From assembly GCA_948468465.1 (NCBI GenBank), contig CAOKJJ010000103.1, forward strand, positions 1 through 17,220: a stretch of 17,220 nt of DNA. The letters are read 5' to 3'. This document shows positions 1 to 8,942 of this stretch, in pieces. The stretch's first letter is position 1, and each line of letters begins with the position of its first letter. Made by a program: the position numbers and the translations under genes. This DNA is from an uncultured Eubacterium sp. (lineage in GTDB: Bacteria > Bacillota_A > Clostridia > Lachnospirales > Lachnospiraceae). Below the pieces are notes generated by a model. That model made no database searches and was not told the DNA's origin. It saw only the letters and a program-made list of their open reading frames with translations.

Positions 1-51
1 CGCAAAGTGGGGAGTGCAGATCGCGGGAATGATTTTTCAAACACGCTCTAG
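1..51 (+). CDS. possible 3' end of an upstream gene (partial)
   Basis: Frame 1 is open from the window edge to a TAG at 49-51 and would give a 16-residue tail. It is too short to recognise. The only support is that the next gene starts 26 bases later with its own ribosome site. Frame 2 is also open here and runs on to 286, so the choice of frame is weak. Nothing else is seen in the first 77 bases. Confidence 0.2.
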   Translation, partial: RKVGSADRGNDFSNTL

Positions 52-77
52 GAAGGCATATTGGAGAATGTTTGGGA

Positions 78-2627
78 ATGTTTGGATTAATAGGCAAAAG
101 AAAAAAGATACATATAAAAACGAGCATAAAGGCCGGGCCTGCAGCGGCAGGCATTTTGGCCGCATTCGTGCTGACAGCAGTCTATGCCTTTCTGCTATGC
201 GCAAGATACCAACCGGTAAAAATCGGTCAGCAGGAATTTTACGGAACAAAGAATCAGAATCTGAAAGACTTTGTACGGGAAAGTGACCGGTTAAGATCCG
301 TGTCAGGGGATTCTTGGGTGGAATGCGAACTGCCGGATGTGACAAATATCCGAGTGATTGAAATAAAACTAAGGAATGTGGAAAAGCCTGGCATGCGCGG
401 CGAGGTCTTTGATAAGGAAACATGGGATAGCAAATCCTTTAACGTCAAAAACGGCAGGATACTTCTTTTTTATGGATGGACTGCCGGACAGGGCAAAAAG
501 AATCTGCGTTTTGATTTTGTGGAAGAAGCGGGAGCCTGTTTGGACATTGAATCTGTCGTGATCAATTCCGGATTCGGCCTTGCATGCGACGTGGCGCAGC
601 GGTTTTTATTTTTGCTGGCCTGCAGCTTGTTTTTCAGCTTTTTTATAAAGGCAGGCAGACAGAAAAAAGCGCTCACCTTCTTATGGCTTGGAATGCAGGC
701 CGCGGCTGCTGCGGCAGCGTTTTGTATTGTGACATTTACGGACAGGACAGTTTCAGAAATCATATGGGTATGGATCTTATGTTTTGCACAAATGGGGCTT
801 GGACTCGTGGTGAGGTATGAGCAAAGCAAGGGCCGGAAGAAAGCGCGGGAATACTTGTCTGCGTTTTTACAGAAAGCGTGCTTTGTTATTGTATGTGTCG
901 CACTGTTTGAAGTTTCATCTGGTACGGCATATAATTTTCAAAATATTTTGGACGGTTTGTGGAATTTTGTTCTGGTGTGGCTGGCCGTTACGATGTTAGG
1001 GATTCTTTTGCGCAGCGAATGGATTCCGATGATCATTGTAAGCACAGCAGTAGTCATGCTGGGGACGGCAAACCATTATTTTTATCTGTTTCGCAAGGAT
1101 CCGCTGCAAATGACAGATATTTTGCTGGCAGAGACTGCGGCGGCTGTGGCTGGAAATTATACATATTCTGTAAACAGTTTGCTGGCGTTCTTTTTTCTGT
1201 CGGCGGGCAATCTGTTTTTTGACTGTATGATGTTGAAAGAAAGCGGCTGGAACAGCAGAGAACAAAAGAGCCGTATATGGCAGGCGCGCATAGCGGGGGT
1301 TTTTCTGGCGATTCTTGGCACAGCGGCCTATACACCGCAGGTCAGCTATTGGAACATGGTGCAGAGTACGCAGACATATGGGTATTTGAACGCGTTCGTT
1401 GGCTATGCGAAAAAAGATCTGCAAAGCCAGAAACTGCCTGGTTATTCGCTGCAGAATGTAAAAGAAATTCTGGATCTGCATCAGCAGGGGCAGGCAGAAA
1501 ATAAACAGACAGAAAATAAACAGACAGAAAATGACGGGATCAATAAGAACCAGACAGATGTGATCGTAATTATGAATGAGGCTTTTTCAGATCTGCCGGC
1601 AGTTTATGAGTTTGAGACAGATACAGATGGAATGCCTTTTTTACACACGTTGGAGAAACACACGAGAAAAGGGAATCTGCTGGTATCTGTATTTGGAGGT
1701 TCTACGGCAAATACGGAGTATGAATTTTTGACGGGAAATTCCATGGCTTTTTTCCGGGCAGGCAGCGTGCCGTATGTGCAGTATGTAAAAGGCCAGCAGC
1801 AATCGCTGACGTCTGTGTTAAAAGGGCTTGGGTATCAAACGATTGCGTTTCATCCGTCTGCGGCGGCAAATTATAATCGTGACAGCGTATATCCGCTTTT
1901 GGGGTTTGATGCTTTTTATGCTTCCCAAAGTGAGCTGAAATATCGGGAAAATCTGCGCGGATATATGAGTGATGATGCAGATTTTAAAAATGTGATTGAT
2001 TTTTATGAAAGCAGAGATGCCGAAAAGCCGTTTTTTATGTTTAACGTTACGATGCAGAATCATGGCGGATACAGTTATGAGAAAAGCAGTGTGGCAGAGA
2101 CGGTAAAGCCGGTACGTAAAGATCTGCAGTGTGCCCAGCTGATCGAATATCTGTCGCTTGTAAAAAAAACAGATGAAGCGTTTGAGCGGCTCGTAAATTA
2201 TTTTTCAAAAGTGGACCGCAAGGTCGTGATTCTGATGTTTGGGGATCACCAGCCAGGGCTTTCCGGCACCGTATATGACAGGATGCAGCATGGTACGCAG
2301 CCGGCCGTGTGGCAAAGGTATGTGGTCCCTTATGTTTTATGGGGGAATTTTGAATTTTCCTGTGAGGATAACGCACAGATGGTATCACCGGGGTATTTAA
2401 GGCAGATGTTCATGGAGGCGGCAGGAATCCCGCTGGATGCGTATGGACAGTTTTTAGCGCGGTGCAGGGAACAATATCCGGCAATGAACTGTTTTGGATA
2501 TTTTACGGCGGACGGGATATGGCATGCGTCCGGGGAACTGCCGGCGGATGGCCTGCTGGGACAGTATCGGATGCTGCAGTATGCCAATACGTTTGATAAG
2601 AAGGCAAAAGCGTTGTTTGGTAAATAA
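78..2627 (+). CDS. LTA synthase / phosphoglycerol transferase family membrane protein
   Basis: A 849-residue polytopic membrane enzyme of the alkaline phosphatase/sulfatase fold. Family members move glycerol-phosphate from phosphatidylglycerol onto lipoteichoic acid or other surface glycans outside the cell. One N-terminal membrane segment (about 22-44) is followed by a soluble beta-rich stretch to about 165, then several hydrophobic helices to about 430. A TEN/KQ-rich linker leads to the catalytic domain from about 490. Visible motifs are IMNEAFSD with the metal-ligand-like Glu501; GGSTANTEYEF with Thr543 in the place of the LtaS nucleophile; FHPSAAANYNRD; and FGDHQPG with Asp723/His724. Start: ATG at 78 has GGAGAA nine bases upstream; an in-frame TTG at 72 is less likely. 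The extra N-terminal soluble domain makes it longer than classic LtaS (about 650 residues). The exact acceptor is unknown. It is probably monocistronic, since the next gene has its own promoter. Confidence 0.85.
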   Translation: MFGLIGKRKKIHIKTSIKAGPAAAGILAAFVLTAVYAFLLCARYQPVKIGQQEFYGTKNQNLKDFVRESDRLRSVSGDSWVECELPDVTNIRVIEIKLRNVEKPGMRGEVFDKETWDSKSFNVKNGRILLFYGWTAGQGKKNLRFDFVEEAGACLDIESVVINSGFGLACDVAQRFLFLLACSLFFSFFIKAGRQKKALTFLWLGMQAAAAAAAFCIVTFTDRTVSEIIWVWILCFAQMGLGLVVRYEQSKGRKKAREYLSAFLQKACFVIVCVALFEVSSGTAYNFQNILDGLWNFVLVWLAVTMLGILLRSEWIPMIIVSTAVVMLGTANHYFYLFRKDPLQMTDILLAETAAAVAGNYTYSVNSLLAFFFLSAGNLFFDCMMLKESGWNSREQKSRIWQARIAGVFLAILGTAAYTPQVSYWNMVQSTQTYGYLNAFVGYAKKDLQSQKLPGYSLQNVKEILDLHQQGQAENKQTENKQTENDGINKNQTDVIVIMNEAFSDLPAVYEFETDTDGMPFLHTLEKHTRKGNLLVSVFGGSTANTEYEFLTGNSMAFFRAGSVPYVQYVKGQQQSLTSVLKGLGYQTIAFHPSAAANYNRDSVYPLLGFDAFYASQSELKYRENLRGYMSDDADFKNVIDFYESRDAEKPFFMFNVTMQNHGGYSYEKSSVAETVKPVRKDLQCAQLIEYLSLVKKTDEAFERLVNYFSKVDRKVVILMFGDHQPGLSGTVYDRMQHGTQPAVWQRYVVPYVLWGNFEFSCEDNAQMVSPGYLRQMFMEAAGIPLDAYGQFLARCREQYPAMNCFGYFTADGIWHASGELPADGLLGQYRMLQYANTFDKKAKALFGK
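1491..1535 (+). repeat. three 15-bp in-frame tandem units in the linker of the LTA-synthase-like gene
   Basis: Three consecutive 15-base units of the form cagacagaaaataaa, with single changes in the outer copies, encode a TENKQ-type pentapeptide repeat. They lie between the membrane domain and the catalytic domain, so changes in copy number would alter linker length without breaking the frame. Confidence 0.85.
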
Positions 2628-2700
2628 CAAAATATAACCAAAAGAAAAGATATCTTAAAAGCACAGTTATCTTTAGCTAAACATATGTTGTTGGTTTGCA

Positions 2701-2729
2701 TTGACTCTGCGCTATGAGAAAGATATAAT
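2701..2729 (+). promoter_or_regulatory. sigma-A type promoter for the AAA-like/PD-(D/E)XK gene
   Basis: TTGACT (2701-2706), a 17-base spacer and a perfect TATAAT (2724-2729). Transcription would start near 2736, about 34 bases before the ATG at 2770. The gene therefore has its own promoter. Confidence 0.75.
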
Positions 2730-2769
2730 GGATGTACGAGTTATACAATAAACAGGCAGGTAATGGAAT

Positions 2770-4533
2770 ATGGCAAGAACGATAGCAATAGGAGTCCAGG
2801 ATTTTGGCAAAATCATTGAAAATAACAGTTTTTATATAGACAAAACGCATTTTATCAAAGAATGGTGGGAAAGCAGGGATGAAGTTACCCTGCTTACGCG
2901 TCCCAGGCGTTTTGGAAAAACACTTACGATGAGCATGACAGAGTATTTTTTTTCTGTCAGGTATGCGGGCAGAAGTGATCTGTTTGAACACCTTATGATA
3001 TGGAAAGATGAAAGATATCAAAAAATGCAGGGCACATACCCTGTTATATTTCTGAGTTTTGCGGCTGTAAAGGCGGACCATTATGAGATGGCAAGGAAAA
3101 AAATATGCCAGTTGATTGTTAATCTGTATAAAGATTATGATTTCCTGGTGAGCAGCGGATTTTTAAAAGGGGAAGACCTTGCCTTTTATCAGAGGGTTTC
3201 TGTAAATATGGATCGTGCGGATCTGGAAAATTCGCTGAGCCAGTTATCCAGATATTTATGTCGTTATTATGGAAAAAAAGTGATACTTTTACTGGACGAG
3301 TATGATACGCCGATGCAGGAAGCCTATGTCAAAGGGTTTTGGGATGAACTGGCAGATTTAATGCGGGGGTTATTAAATTCTGCATTTAAAACAAATGCCG
3401 ATTTGGAGCGCGGCATGATGACGGGCGTTACAAGAGTCAGCAAAGAATCTATCTTTTCAGATTTGAACAATCTTGAAATCGTCACAGTAACTTCCTGTAA
3501 GTATGAGCAAACTTTTGGATTTACCGAAAAAGAAGTTTTTCAGGCGTTAGAGGAGTTTGGCCTGCAGGACCAGGCAGACGGGGTAAAACGGTGGTATGAT
3601 GGATTTCGGTATGGAGATTGCGGCAGCATTTATAATCCGTGGTCGATTACGCAGTTTCTTGACAAAAGGGAATTCAAACCGTATTGGGCAAATACAAGTT
3701 CCAATGCACTGGTTGGAAAGTTGATTCAAAAGAGCGACCGGGACATAAAAATAGCTGTTGAGGATCTGATAAAAGGAAAAACGATTCACATCGCGATGGA
3801 TGAACAGATTGTATTTCATGATCTGGATGACAATCCGGATGCTGTCTGGAGCCTGCTTCTTGCCAGCGGCTATTTGAAAATCACAGATATGTATTCTGCG
3901 AATCAGGAACATGGGGGATTACAGGAGCCTTTGGAATACGAACTGATGCTTACAAATCTTGAGATAGTTATGGTGTTCCAAAAGATGATACGCGGATGGT
4001 TTGGCGTATGCCAATCTTCTTACCATGATTTTATAAAATCACTGTTACACAATGACATGGATAGCATGAACGAATATTTAAGCAGAGTTACATTTGCAGT
4101 AGTTGGAAGCTTTGATTCAGCTGGCAAACCTTCTGGACGGATGCAGCCGGAAAAATTTTATCATGGGCTTGTACTTGGTTTGATCCTGGATTTGAGAAAT
4201 AAATATGTGATAACATCCAATCGGGAAAGCGGGTTCGGAAGATATGATATCCTTTTAGAACCGCGTAGTATAACAGATGATGCGATCCTTTTTGAATTTA
4301 AAGTATTTCACGCTAAAAAGGAAAAAAGCCTCGAAGATACTGTACAGGCAGCCATACAGCAGATAATAGTTAAAAAATACGCAGCAGCATTGGAAGAAAA
4401 GGGTGTGCCAAAGGAAAAGATTCGCATTTATGGGATTGCATTTAAAGGGAAAGAAGTTCTGGTGGATGGAGGATATCTCAGCGAATTTGAAAAGAATCTT
4501 AAAAAAGATCTTCTAAATCCGGGTCATCTGTGA
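2770..4533 (+). CDS. AAA-ATPase-like / PD-(D/E)XK nuclease superfamily protein (PF09820 + DUF1703 type)
   Basis: A 587-residue cytoplasmic protein of the family with an N-terminal AAA-ATPase-like domain and a C-terminal PD-(D/E)XK_9 (DUF1703) domain, common in Bacteroidetes and Clostridia and often multicopy. N-terminal signs are the conserved opening (FYIDKT), the degenerate Walker A RPRRFGKT at 44-51 and the Walker B LLLDEYDTP with Asp176/Glu177. At the C-terminus, GRYD (Asp493) followed by FEFK (Glu509, Lys511) matches the nuclease signature, so the nuclease triad looks intact. The biological role of the family is not established; a selfish or defence-related role is only a guess. The start is supported by a promoter just upstream, but the ribosome site (AGGTAATGG) is moderate. 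The 3' end overlaps the convergent regulator gene by 21 bases, with no terminator visible between them. Confidence 0.88.
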   Translation: MARTIAIGVQDFGKIIENNSFYIDKTHFIKEWWESRDEVTLLTRPRRFGKTLTMSMTEYFFSVRYAGRSDLFEHLMIWKDERYQKMQGTYPVIFLSFAAVKADHYEMARKKICQLIVNLYKDYDFLVSSGFLKGEDLAFYQRVSVNMDRADLENSLSQLSRYLCRYYGKKVILLLDEYDTPMQEAYVKGFWDELADLMRGLLNSAFKTNADLERGMMTGVTRVSKESIFSDLNNLEIVTVTSCKYEQTFGFTEKEVFQALEEFGLQDQADGVKRWYDGFRYGDCGSIYNPWSITQFLDKREFKPYWANTSSNALVGKLIQKSDRDIKIAVEDLIKGKTIHIAMDEQIVFHDLDDNPDAVWSLLLASGYLKITDMYSANQEHGGLQEPLEYELMLTNLEIVMVFQKMIRGWFGVCQSSYHDFIKSLLHNDMDSMNEYLSRVTFAVVGSFDSAGKPSGRMQPEKFYHGLVLGLILDLRNKYVITSNRESGFGRYDILLEPRSITDDAILFEFKVFHAKKEKSLEDTVQAAIQQIIVKKYAAALEEKGVPKEKIRIYGIAFKGKEVLVDGGYLSEFEKNLKKDLLNPGHL

Positions 4534-4956
4534 GCCAAGCAGAGCAAAATTGTGGCAGTATAACAGATCATTGACCTGCATAATGGTCTGCCTGCGCTGT
4601 ATGGCGTACAAAATCAGGGCGTCACGCGCATCTCTTGCATATAATTCCCGGTTGCCGGACAGCCTGAGCATTTTCTGTGTTTCCTGGTCGGTGAGTCGCA
4701 GTCCGAAAGACAGGGCGATCAGCTTATCTCTGGACGGTGTTTTTTCGCCTGAAAAGATCTGATACACATAGGCGCGGTCAAGCAGTGAGCCACGCACAAC
4801 TTCGGCACGGCTTAACTTTTTTTGGGACAGCAGCATATGCAGGTGCGCAGATAAAGTACCGTGCAGCAGCTGTGCCTGGTTTTTTGTCAGAAAATCCTCT
4901 GCATCCGTGGCATTTTTAATTTCATGATATAATTCTTCAGTTGATAGTTGTTTCAT
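4513..4956 (-). CDS. XRE-type helix-turn-helix regulator next to a kinase
   Basis: A 147-residue cytoplasmic protein. A helical N-terminal segment (1-35) is followed by an XRE/Cro-like helix-turn-helix at about 36-92, with the pattern LHMLLSQKKLSRAEVVRGS then AYVYQIFSGEKTPSRDKL. A helical C-terminal part (95-147) is rich in Arg and Asp. The start has a good ribosome site (TAGGAG, minus strand) and a promoter upstream. It is divergent from the Ser/Thr kinase gene, an arrangement I know from Lachnospiraceae, so it may control or be phosphorylated by that kinase (inference). Its 3' end overlaps the convergent PD-(D/E)XK gene by 21 bases. Confidence 0.75.
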   Translation of the reverse strand: MKQLSTEELYHEIKNATDAEDFLTKNQAQLLHGTLSAHLHMLLSQKKLSRAEVVRGSLLDRAYVYQIFSGEKTPSRDKLIALSFGLRLTDQETQKMLRLSGNRELYARDARDALILYAIQRRQTIMQVNDLLYCHNFALLGSQMTRI

Positions 4957-4985
4957 CTTGCATCTCCTACCTGGTTTTTGCTATA

Positions 4986-5014
4986 ATTATACAAAATCAG
5001 TGTAAATCTGACAA
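4986..5014 (-). promoter_or_regulatory. promoter for the XRE-type regulator (minus strand)
   Basis: Read on the minus strand: TTGTCA (5014-5009), 17 bases, then TATAAT (4991-4986), about 30 bases before the ATG at 4956. On the plus strand a weaker TTGCTA/TGTAAA pair with 17-base spacing overlaps the same stretch and could serve the kinase, so the divergent promoters may share one control region. Bases 5022-5062 are a purine-rich run of imperfect AGACAGAAA units. Confidence 0.7.
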
Positions 5015-5062
5015 TAGTAAAAAAAGAAAGACAGAAAAACAGACAGAAAGACAGGCAGAAGG

Positions 5063-6583
5063 ATGGAATATATTGAAATAGAATTGCTCAAGCAGAGCGA
5101 TAAAAGCACGGTGCATCTTGTGCGTGAAAAAGAGGGAGGACAGGTTTTTGTCCGAAAACGGCTGAAAGGGCGGCTTGAGGTTTATGAAATACTAAAAAAC
5201 TGTCCGCATGCCGGACTGCCGAAGCTGTATGAGGTGGAACTGTCGGATGAGGAAACGACGGTGATCGAAGAATATATCAAGGGACAGCCGTTAGGCCGTG
5301 AGGAATTGTCGGAACAGCAGCTGCGAAAGATTGTCAAAGAGCTGTGCGGCGTGCTTGGGATGCTGCATGAAAAAGGAGTGATCCACCGTGATTTGAAGCC
5401 GTCTAATATTCTTTTGGATGAGGACGGGCATATTCGCCTGATTGATTTTGATGCGGCGCGTATCCCCAAGGATAAGAGGGAGTCTGACACAAGGCTGCTG
5501 GGTACACGTGGATATGCGCCTCCGGAACAGTATGGATTTGCACAGACTGATGTGCGGACAGACATTTATGCGCTTGGCGTTACGTTAGAACAGATCTTTG
5601 GGGACAAGGCACGAAAACCGCATTACCGGCGTGTGTTTCAAAAGTGCAAAAGGCTTGATCCGAGAAAACGGTATCAGTCTGTACAGCAGGTAGAACGTGC
5701 CTTTTTTCACAGAAACCGAAGTGTCTGGTATGGTTCGGCAGCGCTGCTGTTGCTGTTTGCCGCTGTTTGGTTATATTCGCAAGAGCAAGAGGGTACTGAT
5801 GGGCAAAGGTCACCAGATGCACTCTCTGCACAAGAAAAAGATTCTGATAAAGCAGCATCATTGACGGTGCTTCCGGCACCGGAAAATCCGCGCTGGAATG
5901 GCGATACCGGGATTGCGTTATGGGATGCTGCGTCAGATCAGGACAGCAGCAGTGATTATAGGTACCATTGGGAGCTGTACTGGCAAAAAACAGCCCAATC
6001 GCCGGACGTACACAGTTCGGTGCCAGTACAGCAGGGTGATATGACATGGAGTCGTAATTATATAGAGGAAACATCTACCTTTCAGGTAAGTGTATCCAAA
6101 AACTTTCAGAAAAACGGCTATTATTTTTTTGCGGTGTCTGCGAAAGGAGACGGAGTGCAGTATGCGGACAGTCCTTATGCAATATCCGATCTCTTTGCAT
6201 ATACAGGTGAAGATGCCCCCTCACTGCCAGACCCTGCCGGACTGGAATGGAAGATATTGGATACAGACAGCGGAAGAGCTGACTGTTATGCGGTATGGGG
6301 GAATCTGGACGCTTATGAAGATGCGGATAGATTTCAGGTACGCGTATACAATGCATCTGGCGAATTTGTGGGCAATAATATCTGGTCAAAGGCGAATATT
6401 CTATCCATAGGACAGGGAGGGGTCTGGATAGACCCTAAGATGTTAACAAAAGAAGGAAGCCCATACCGCTTTACGATACAGGTATATTCGTCACGGCCAA
6501 ATAAGTTTCAGTCAACGAATATGCCGGATCCTGTGCCGGAAGAATATTTTAGCCCGTGGTATGATGCTGCGGAAAAAATGTGA
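5063..6583 (+). CDS. membrane-anchored Ser/Thr protein kinase with C-terminal extracytoplasmic domain
   Basis: A 506-residue Hanks-type kinase. The kinase domain spans about 1-215: catalytic loop HRDLKPSN at 108-115, metal-binding triplet DFD (128-130) instead of DFG, then GTRGYAPPEQYG at about 147-158 with the APE-like motif, and DIYALG at 167-172. The N-lobe has VFVRKRL with a candidate ATP-binding Lys32, but the glycine-rich loop is poorly matched and the N-lobe is short. A single transmembrane helix at about 222-239 separates the kinase from a 265-residue outer part with two beta-rich, Trp/Tyr-rich segments that may sense ligand or cell-wall material. No PASTA repeats are visible, so it is not PrkC-like. 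The ribosome site before ATG 5063 is weak. It is divergent from an XRE regulator and closed by a strong terminator that overlaps its stop codon. Targets are unknown. Confidence 0.85.
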   Translation: MEYIEIELLKQSDKSTVHLVREKEGGQVFVRKRLKGRLEVYEILKNCPHAGLPKLYEVELSDEETTVIEEYIKGQPLGREELSEQQLRKIVKELCGVLGMLHEKGVIHRDLKPSNILLDEDGHIRLIDFDAARIPKDKRESDTRLLGTRGYAPPEQYGFAQTDVRTDIYALGVTLEQIFGDKARKPHYRRVFQKCKRLDPRKRYQSVQQVERAFFHRNRSVWYGSAALLLLFAAVWLYSQEQEGTDGQRSPDALSAQEKDSDKAASLTVLPAPENPRWNGDTGIALWDAASDQDSSSDYRYHWELYWQKTAQSPDVHSSVPVQQGDMTWSRNYIEETSTFQVSVSKNFQKNGYYFFAVSAKGDGVQYADSPYAISDLFAYTGEDAPSLPDPAGLEWKILDTDSGRADCYAVWGNLDAYEDADRFQVRVYNASGEFVGNNIWSKANILSIGQGGVWIDPKMLTKEGSPYRFTIQVYSSRPNKFQSTNMPDPVPEEYFSPWYDAAEKM

Positions 6584-6630
6584 AAAATCCAGAACGCTTT
6601 TGCAGCTGTACAAAGCGTTCTGGATTTTTT
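6583..6630 (+). terminator. strong intrinsic terminator after the kinase gene
   Basis: A perfect 18-base-pair stem (6583-6600 with 6612-6629) around an 11-base loop, with an A-run at the 5' edge and T-run at the 3' edge. It should also work on the minus strand. It begins at the last base of the kinase stop codon. Confidence 0.92.
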
Positions 6631-6690
6631 ATATGCGTTTTTGGGAATGTAAAAGGAACATATAAAGAAGATGATAAAGCACATTTAAAT

Positions 6691-6734
6691 GTCTGCTGCC
6701 AGCAGACCTACAGCAACAAAATATTTTTTATAAT
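6691..6734 (+). promoter_or_regulatory. -10 box with palindromic operator in place of a -35 box
   Basis: A perfect TATAAT lies at 6729-6734, but 16 to 18 bases upstream there is no acceptable -35 hexamer. That position is occupied by the perfect inverted repeat GTCTGCT-GCC-AGCAGAC (6691-6707). The layout suggests an activator-dependent or repressed promoter for the Sel1/WG operon. Bases 6735-6881 would be a leader of about 140 bases. An in-frame ATG at 6774 inside this leader has no ribosome site. Confidence 0.5.
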
Positions 6735-6881
6735 AGAATTTAGAAAACAGGATTTTGCTTCGCGAGGGGCCGGATGCCTGCAGCCACTACATTTTCATAC
6801 GGTCTGTGCAGCAAATGCGCAGACCTGCCTGAACTGTTACCTGCTGACATCAGAGAAATTAAAAAAGAGGAGAAAATGGTG

Positions 6882-8912
6882 ATGACTTTGGTAAAAATTA
6901 TTGTAGTACTTTTTATAATTGGTATGGTTTGGACAACAGTACAAAAAATATACGCCAGTACAAAGATCGCTGTACAAATGAGTTCTGATCCTGAATCAGC
7001 CTTACAGATAGCTGAAAAGAGTTTAGAGTCAGATGCATTCACGCTGGATGAATATGAGAATCAGTTAATAAGAATAGCTAAAGATACCGGATATGCTGGA
7101 GCGATGCTGAAATTGGCTGAATTTTATACAGGCAAACGTTATAAAAATAAGAAGAATGAAGAAAAAAGTAAGTATTGGAAAGAGGAAGCAGTAAAAGCGG
7201 GTGATTTTGAAAGCATTATTGATCACTATGGCTTTTCAGATTATGATGTATCTAGCGGAGATTATAACGAGATCATTCAAAATTTACAAACCGCAGAAGA
7301 AAAAGCTGTATCAAAAGAAATAAAAGATGGAATTACTCATATGAAAGGAATCGTTTATTTTAAAATGGGAAACACCGATGCAGCGAAACAGTTGTTTGCG
7401 GATATTTCTTTACCAGAGCTTGCTAATGAAAGTAAATATATGACTTTTCAATGTTTAAAAAGAGAAATAAATGCAGCTGCAGCAGAAAAAATTTTAGAAG
7501 AATTGGAGTCCGGCGAATTTGAAATACCAGCTGATGATTATTTATGGTTATATAATTCTTATGCTGCTAAAAGAGATAGTGAGCCAGACTATGAATCAGA
7601 AATGAAATATGTTCAAAGGTATATTTCAAGCAAAGATGCAGATAAGGAAACGGCAAATAGGATTGGTGCGGATACATATTATCATGTGGCAAAAGCATTG
7701 CGGGAAGGAATGAAAGGTCATTTTCAGACAGATACATTGAGTGACGTTGAAGCACTTCAAAAGGCAGCAAAATTTGGGCATGTGGAAGCATTGTATGATG
7801 TTGGATTGGGATTTTGGACTGGAAATGGTCATTATATGCGCAATTATTATAAAGCAAATGAATATTTATTTCAAGCTGCACTGAAAGGACATAAACAGGC
7901 AGTAAACATTTTGAAGAAGCATGGTGTGGAAGGGATATTACTTTCATCTGCTCAGGAAGATGCAGTGACATATCGATTTATAGATGGTTACGAACTAAAG
8001 GCTTCCAAAGATATTATGAGATGGCTGCAGCTATACTATGGCCTTATTTATAAAGCATCTGTAGTAAAACGTGAATTTATGAGTGGATATTCGAAAAAAT
8101 TTCAATCATTTGATGAACTGGTTAATGGTATTCACTTGCTATATTCTGAACAGGTGGCTGAAATGCTCAGGTGGAGTGTTTTAGCAATGATGCATTTTGG
8201 GATTGATATATATGATGTAAACGATATTATGGCTGAATGCGGAGAGTTAAGTTTGCTGCCCCGTGTTCCGAATTTTGAGAATGGACTGGAGCAAATTGAT
8301 AGAAGAGCTTCACAGTTAAATATACATATGTCTTATGCACAGGCCGCCCGTGGATGCTGGAGTGGGGCAGGAATTGGAACTACAATTAAAGGTACAGTTA
8401 CTGCAGCTGCTAAGGCATCTGTAGCTGCTGGCATTATGAACATAGGCAGCGGAGTATTACATGGTATAGGAGACAGTATTATTAGTGCAATGAATAATTC
8501 TGAAATTAAAGGAATGGGAAAGAAGTTATTTGAGGATAAAAAAACAAAAAAAGAATTTGCAGATGCGGTGTTCTCTGCTTGTATGGAGATTGGCGTTGTT
8601 GTACGGAAAAATATAGAAACACAATGTAATATGAGCATGACGGCGTTGGAGGGATGTGTGAGGTATGGAAAGGAGAACCTTGCTGAACTGGATGACAGAA
8701 CCCTTAGGGCAAAAATCAACAATAATTTGTCAACCAGGAAAAATGAGTATGCATATGCATTATTAATAGAGGCGTTACGCCGTCATCCGCTTAATGGAGA
8801 TATTTATTTGAAGATTTTGGAGATTACAGGTAAACGTGCAAAATCTTTAACTGATAATGAAGCATATGAACCGATAGAACGGTATGCATGTGATTTTGGA
8901 ATTGTGCAATAG
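6882..8912 (+). CDS. membrane-anchored Sel1-like/TPR repeat protein
   Basis: About 676 residues. The first 22 residues form one hydrophobic helix (VKIIVVLFIIGMVW) that anchors a large alpha-helical domain. Sel1-like units are visible near residues 55-95 (AGAMLKLAEFYTGKR, then EKSKYWKEEAVKAGD) and around 300-345 (VEALYDVGLGFWTGNG, then ANEYLFQAALKGHKQA). The C-terminal third is different, with a Gly/Ala-rich stretch (about 485-530) that may pack against a membrane, followed by helical sequence with TPR-like character. Start choice: GAGGAG at 6867-6872 sits 9 bases before ATG 6882, 6 before GTG 6879 and 3 before ATG 6876; the longer reading from 6774 lacks a ribosome site. Sel1 proteins usually scaffold protein complexes or signalling. 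The gene is visibly more AT-rich than its left neighbours and is followed after 30 bases by the WG-repeat gene. No function can be assigned. Confidence 0.75.
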   Translation: MTLVKIIVVLFIIGMVWTTVQKIYASTKIAVQMSSDPESALQIAEKSLESDAFTLDEYENQLIRIAKDTGYAGAMLKLAEFYTGKRYKNKKNEEKSKYWKEEAVKAGDFESIIDHYGFSDYDVSSGDYNEIIQNLQTAEEKAVSKEIKDGITHMKGIVYFKMGNTDAAKQLFADISLPELANESKYMTFQCLKREINAAAAEKILEELESGEFEIPADDYLWLYNSYAAKRDSEPDYESEMKYVQRYISSKDADKETANRIGADTYYHVAKALREGMKGHFQTDTLSDVEALQKAAKFGHVEALYDVGLGFWTGNGHYMRNYYKANEYLFQAALKGHKQAVNILKKHGVEGILLSSAQEDAVTYRFIDGYELKASKDIMRWLQLYYGLIYKASVVKREFMSGYSKKFQSFDELVNGIHLLYSEQVAEMLRWSVLAMMHFGIDIYDVNDIMAECGELSLLPRVPNFENGLEQIDRRASQLNIHMSYAQAARGCWSGAGIGTTIKGTVTAAAKASVAAGIMNIGSGVLHGIGDSIISAMNNSEIKGMGKKLFEDKKTKKEFADAVFSACMEIGVVVRKNIETQCNMSMTALEGCVRYGKENLAELDDRTLRAKINNNLSTRKNEYAYALLIEALRRHPLNGDIYLKILEITGKRAKSLTDNEAYEPIERYACDFGIVQ

Positions 8913-8942
8913 GATTATGTACGAAGGGGGTATTGGATAATT

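Noticed and set aside
14..286. 90-codon plus-strand ORF at the left edge
   Set aside because: It overlaps the LTA-synthase-like gene in another frame, has no recognisable protein pattern and is best explained as a shadow.
5022..5062. CRISPR-like or regulatory repeat in the AGACAGAAA run before the kinase
   Set aside because: The units are short, imperfect and purine-rich; no spacers or regular period. Treated as simple low-complexity sequence.
6774..6881. Longer N-terminus (36 extra codons) for the Sel1-like protein
   Set aside because: There is no ribosome site before 6774, whereas GAGGAG at 6867 fits ATG 6882; the extra residues would put sequence before an obvious membrane anchor.
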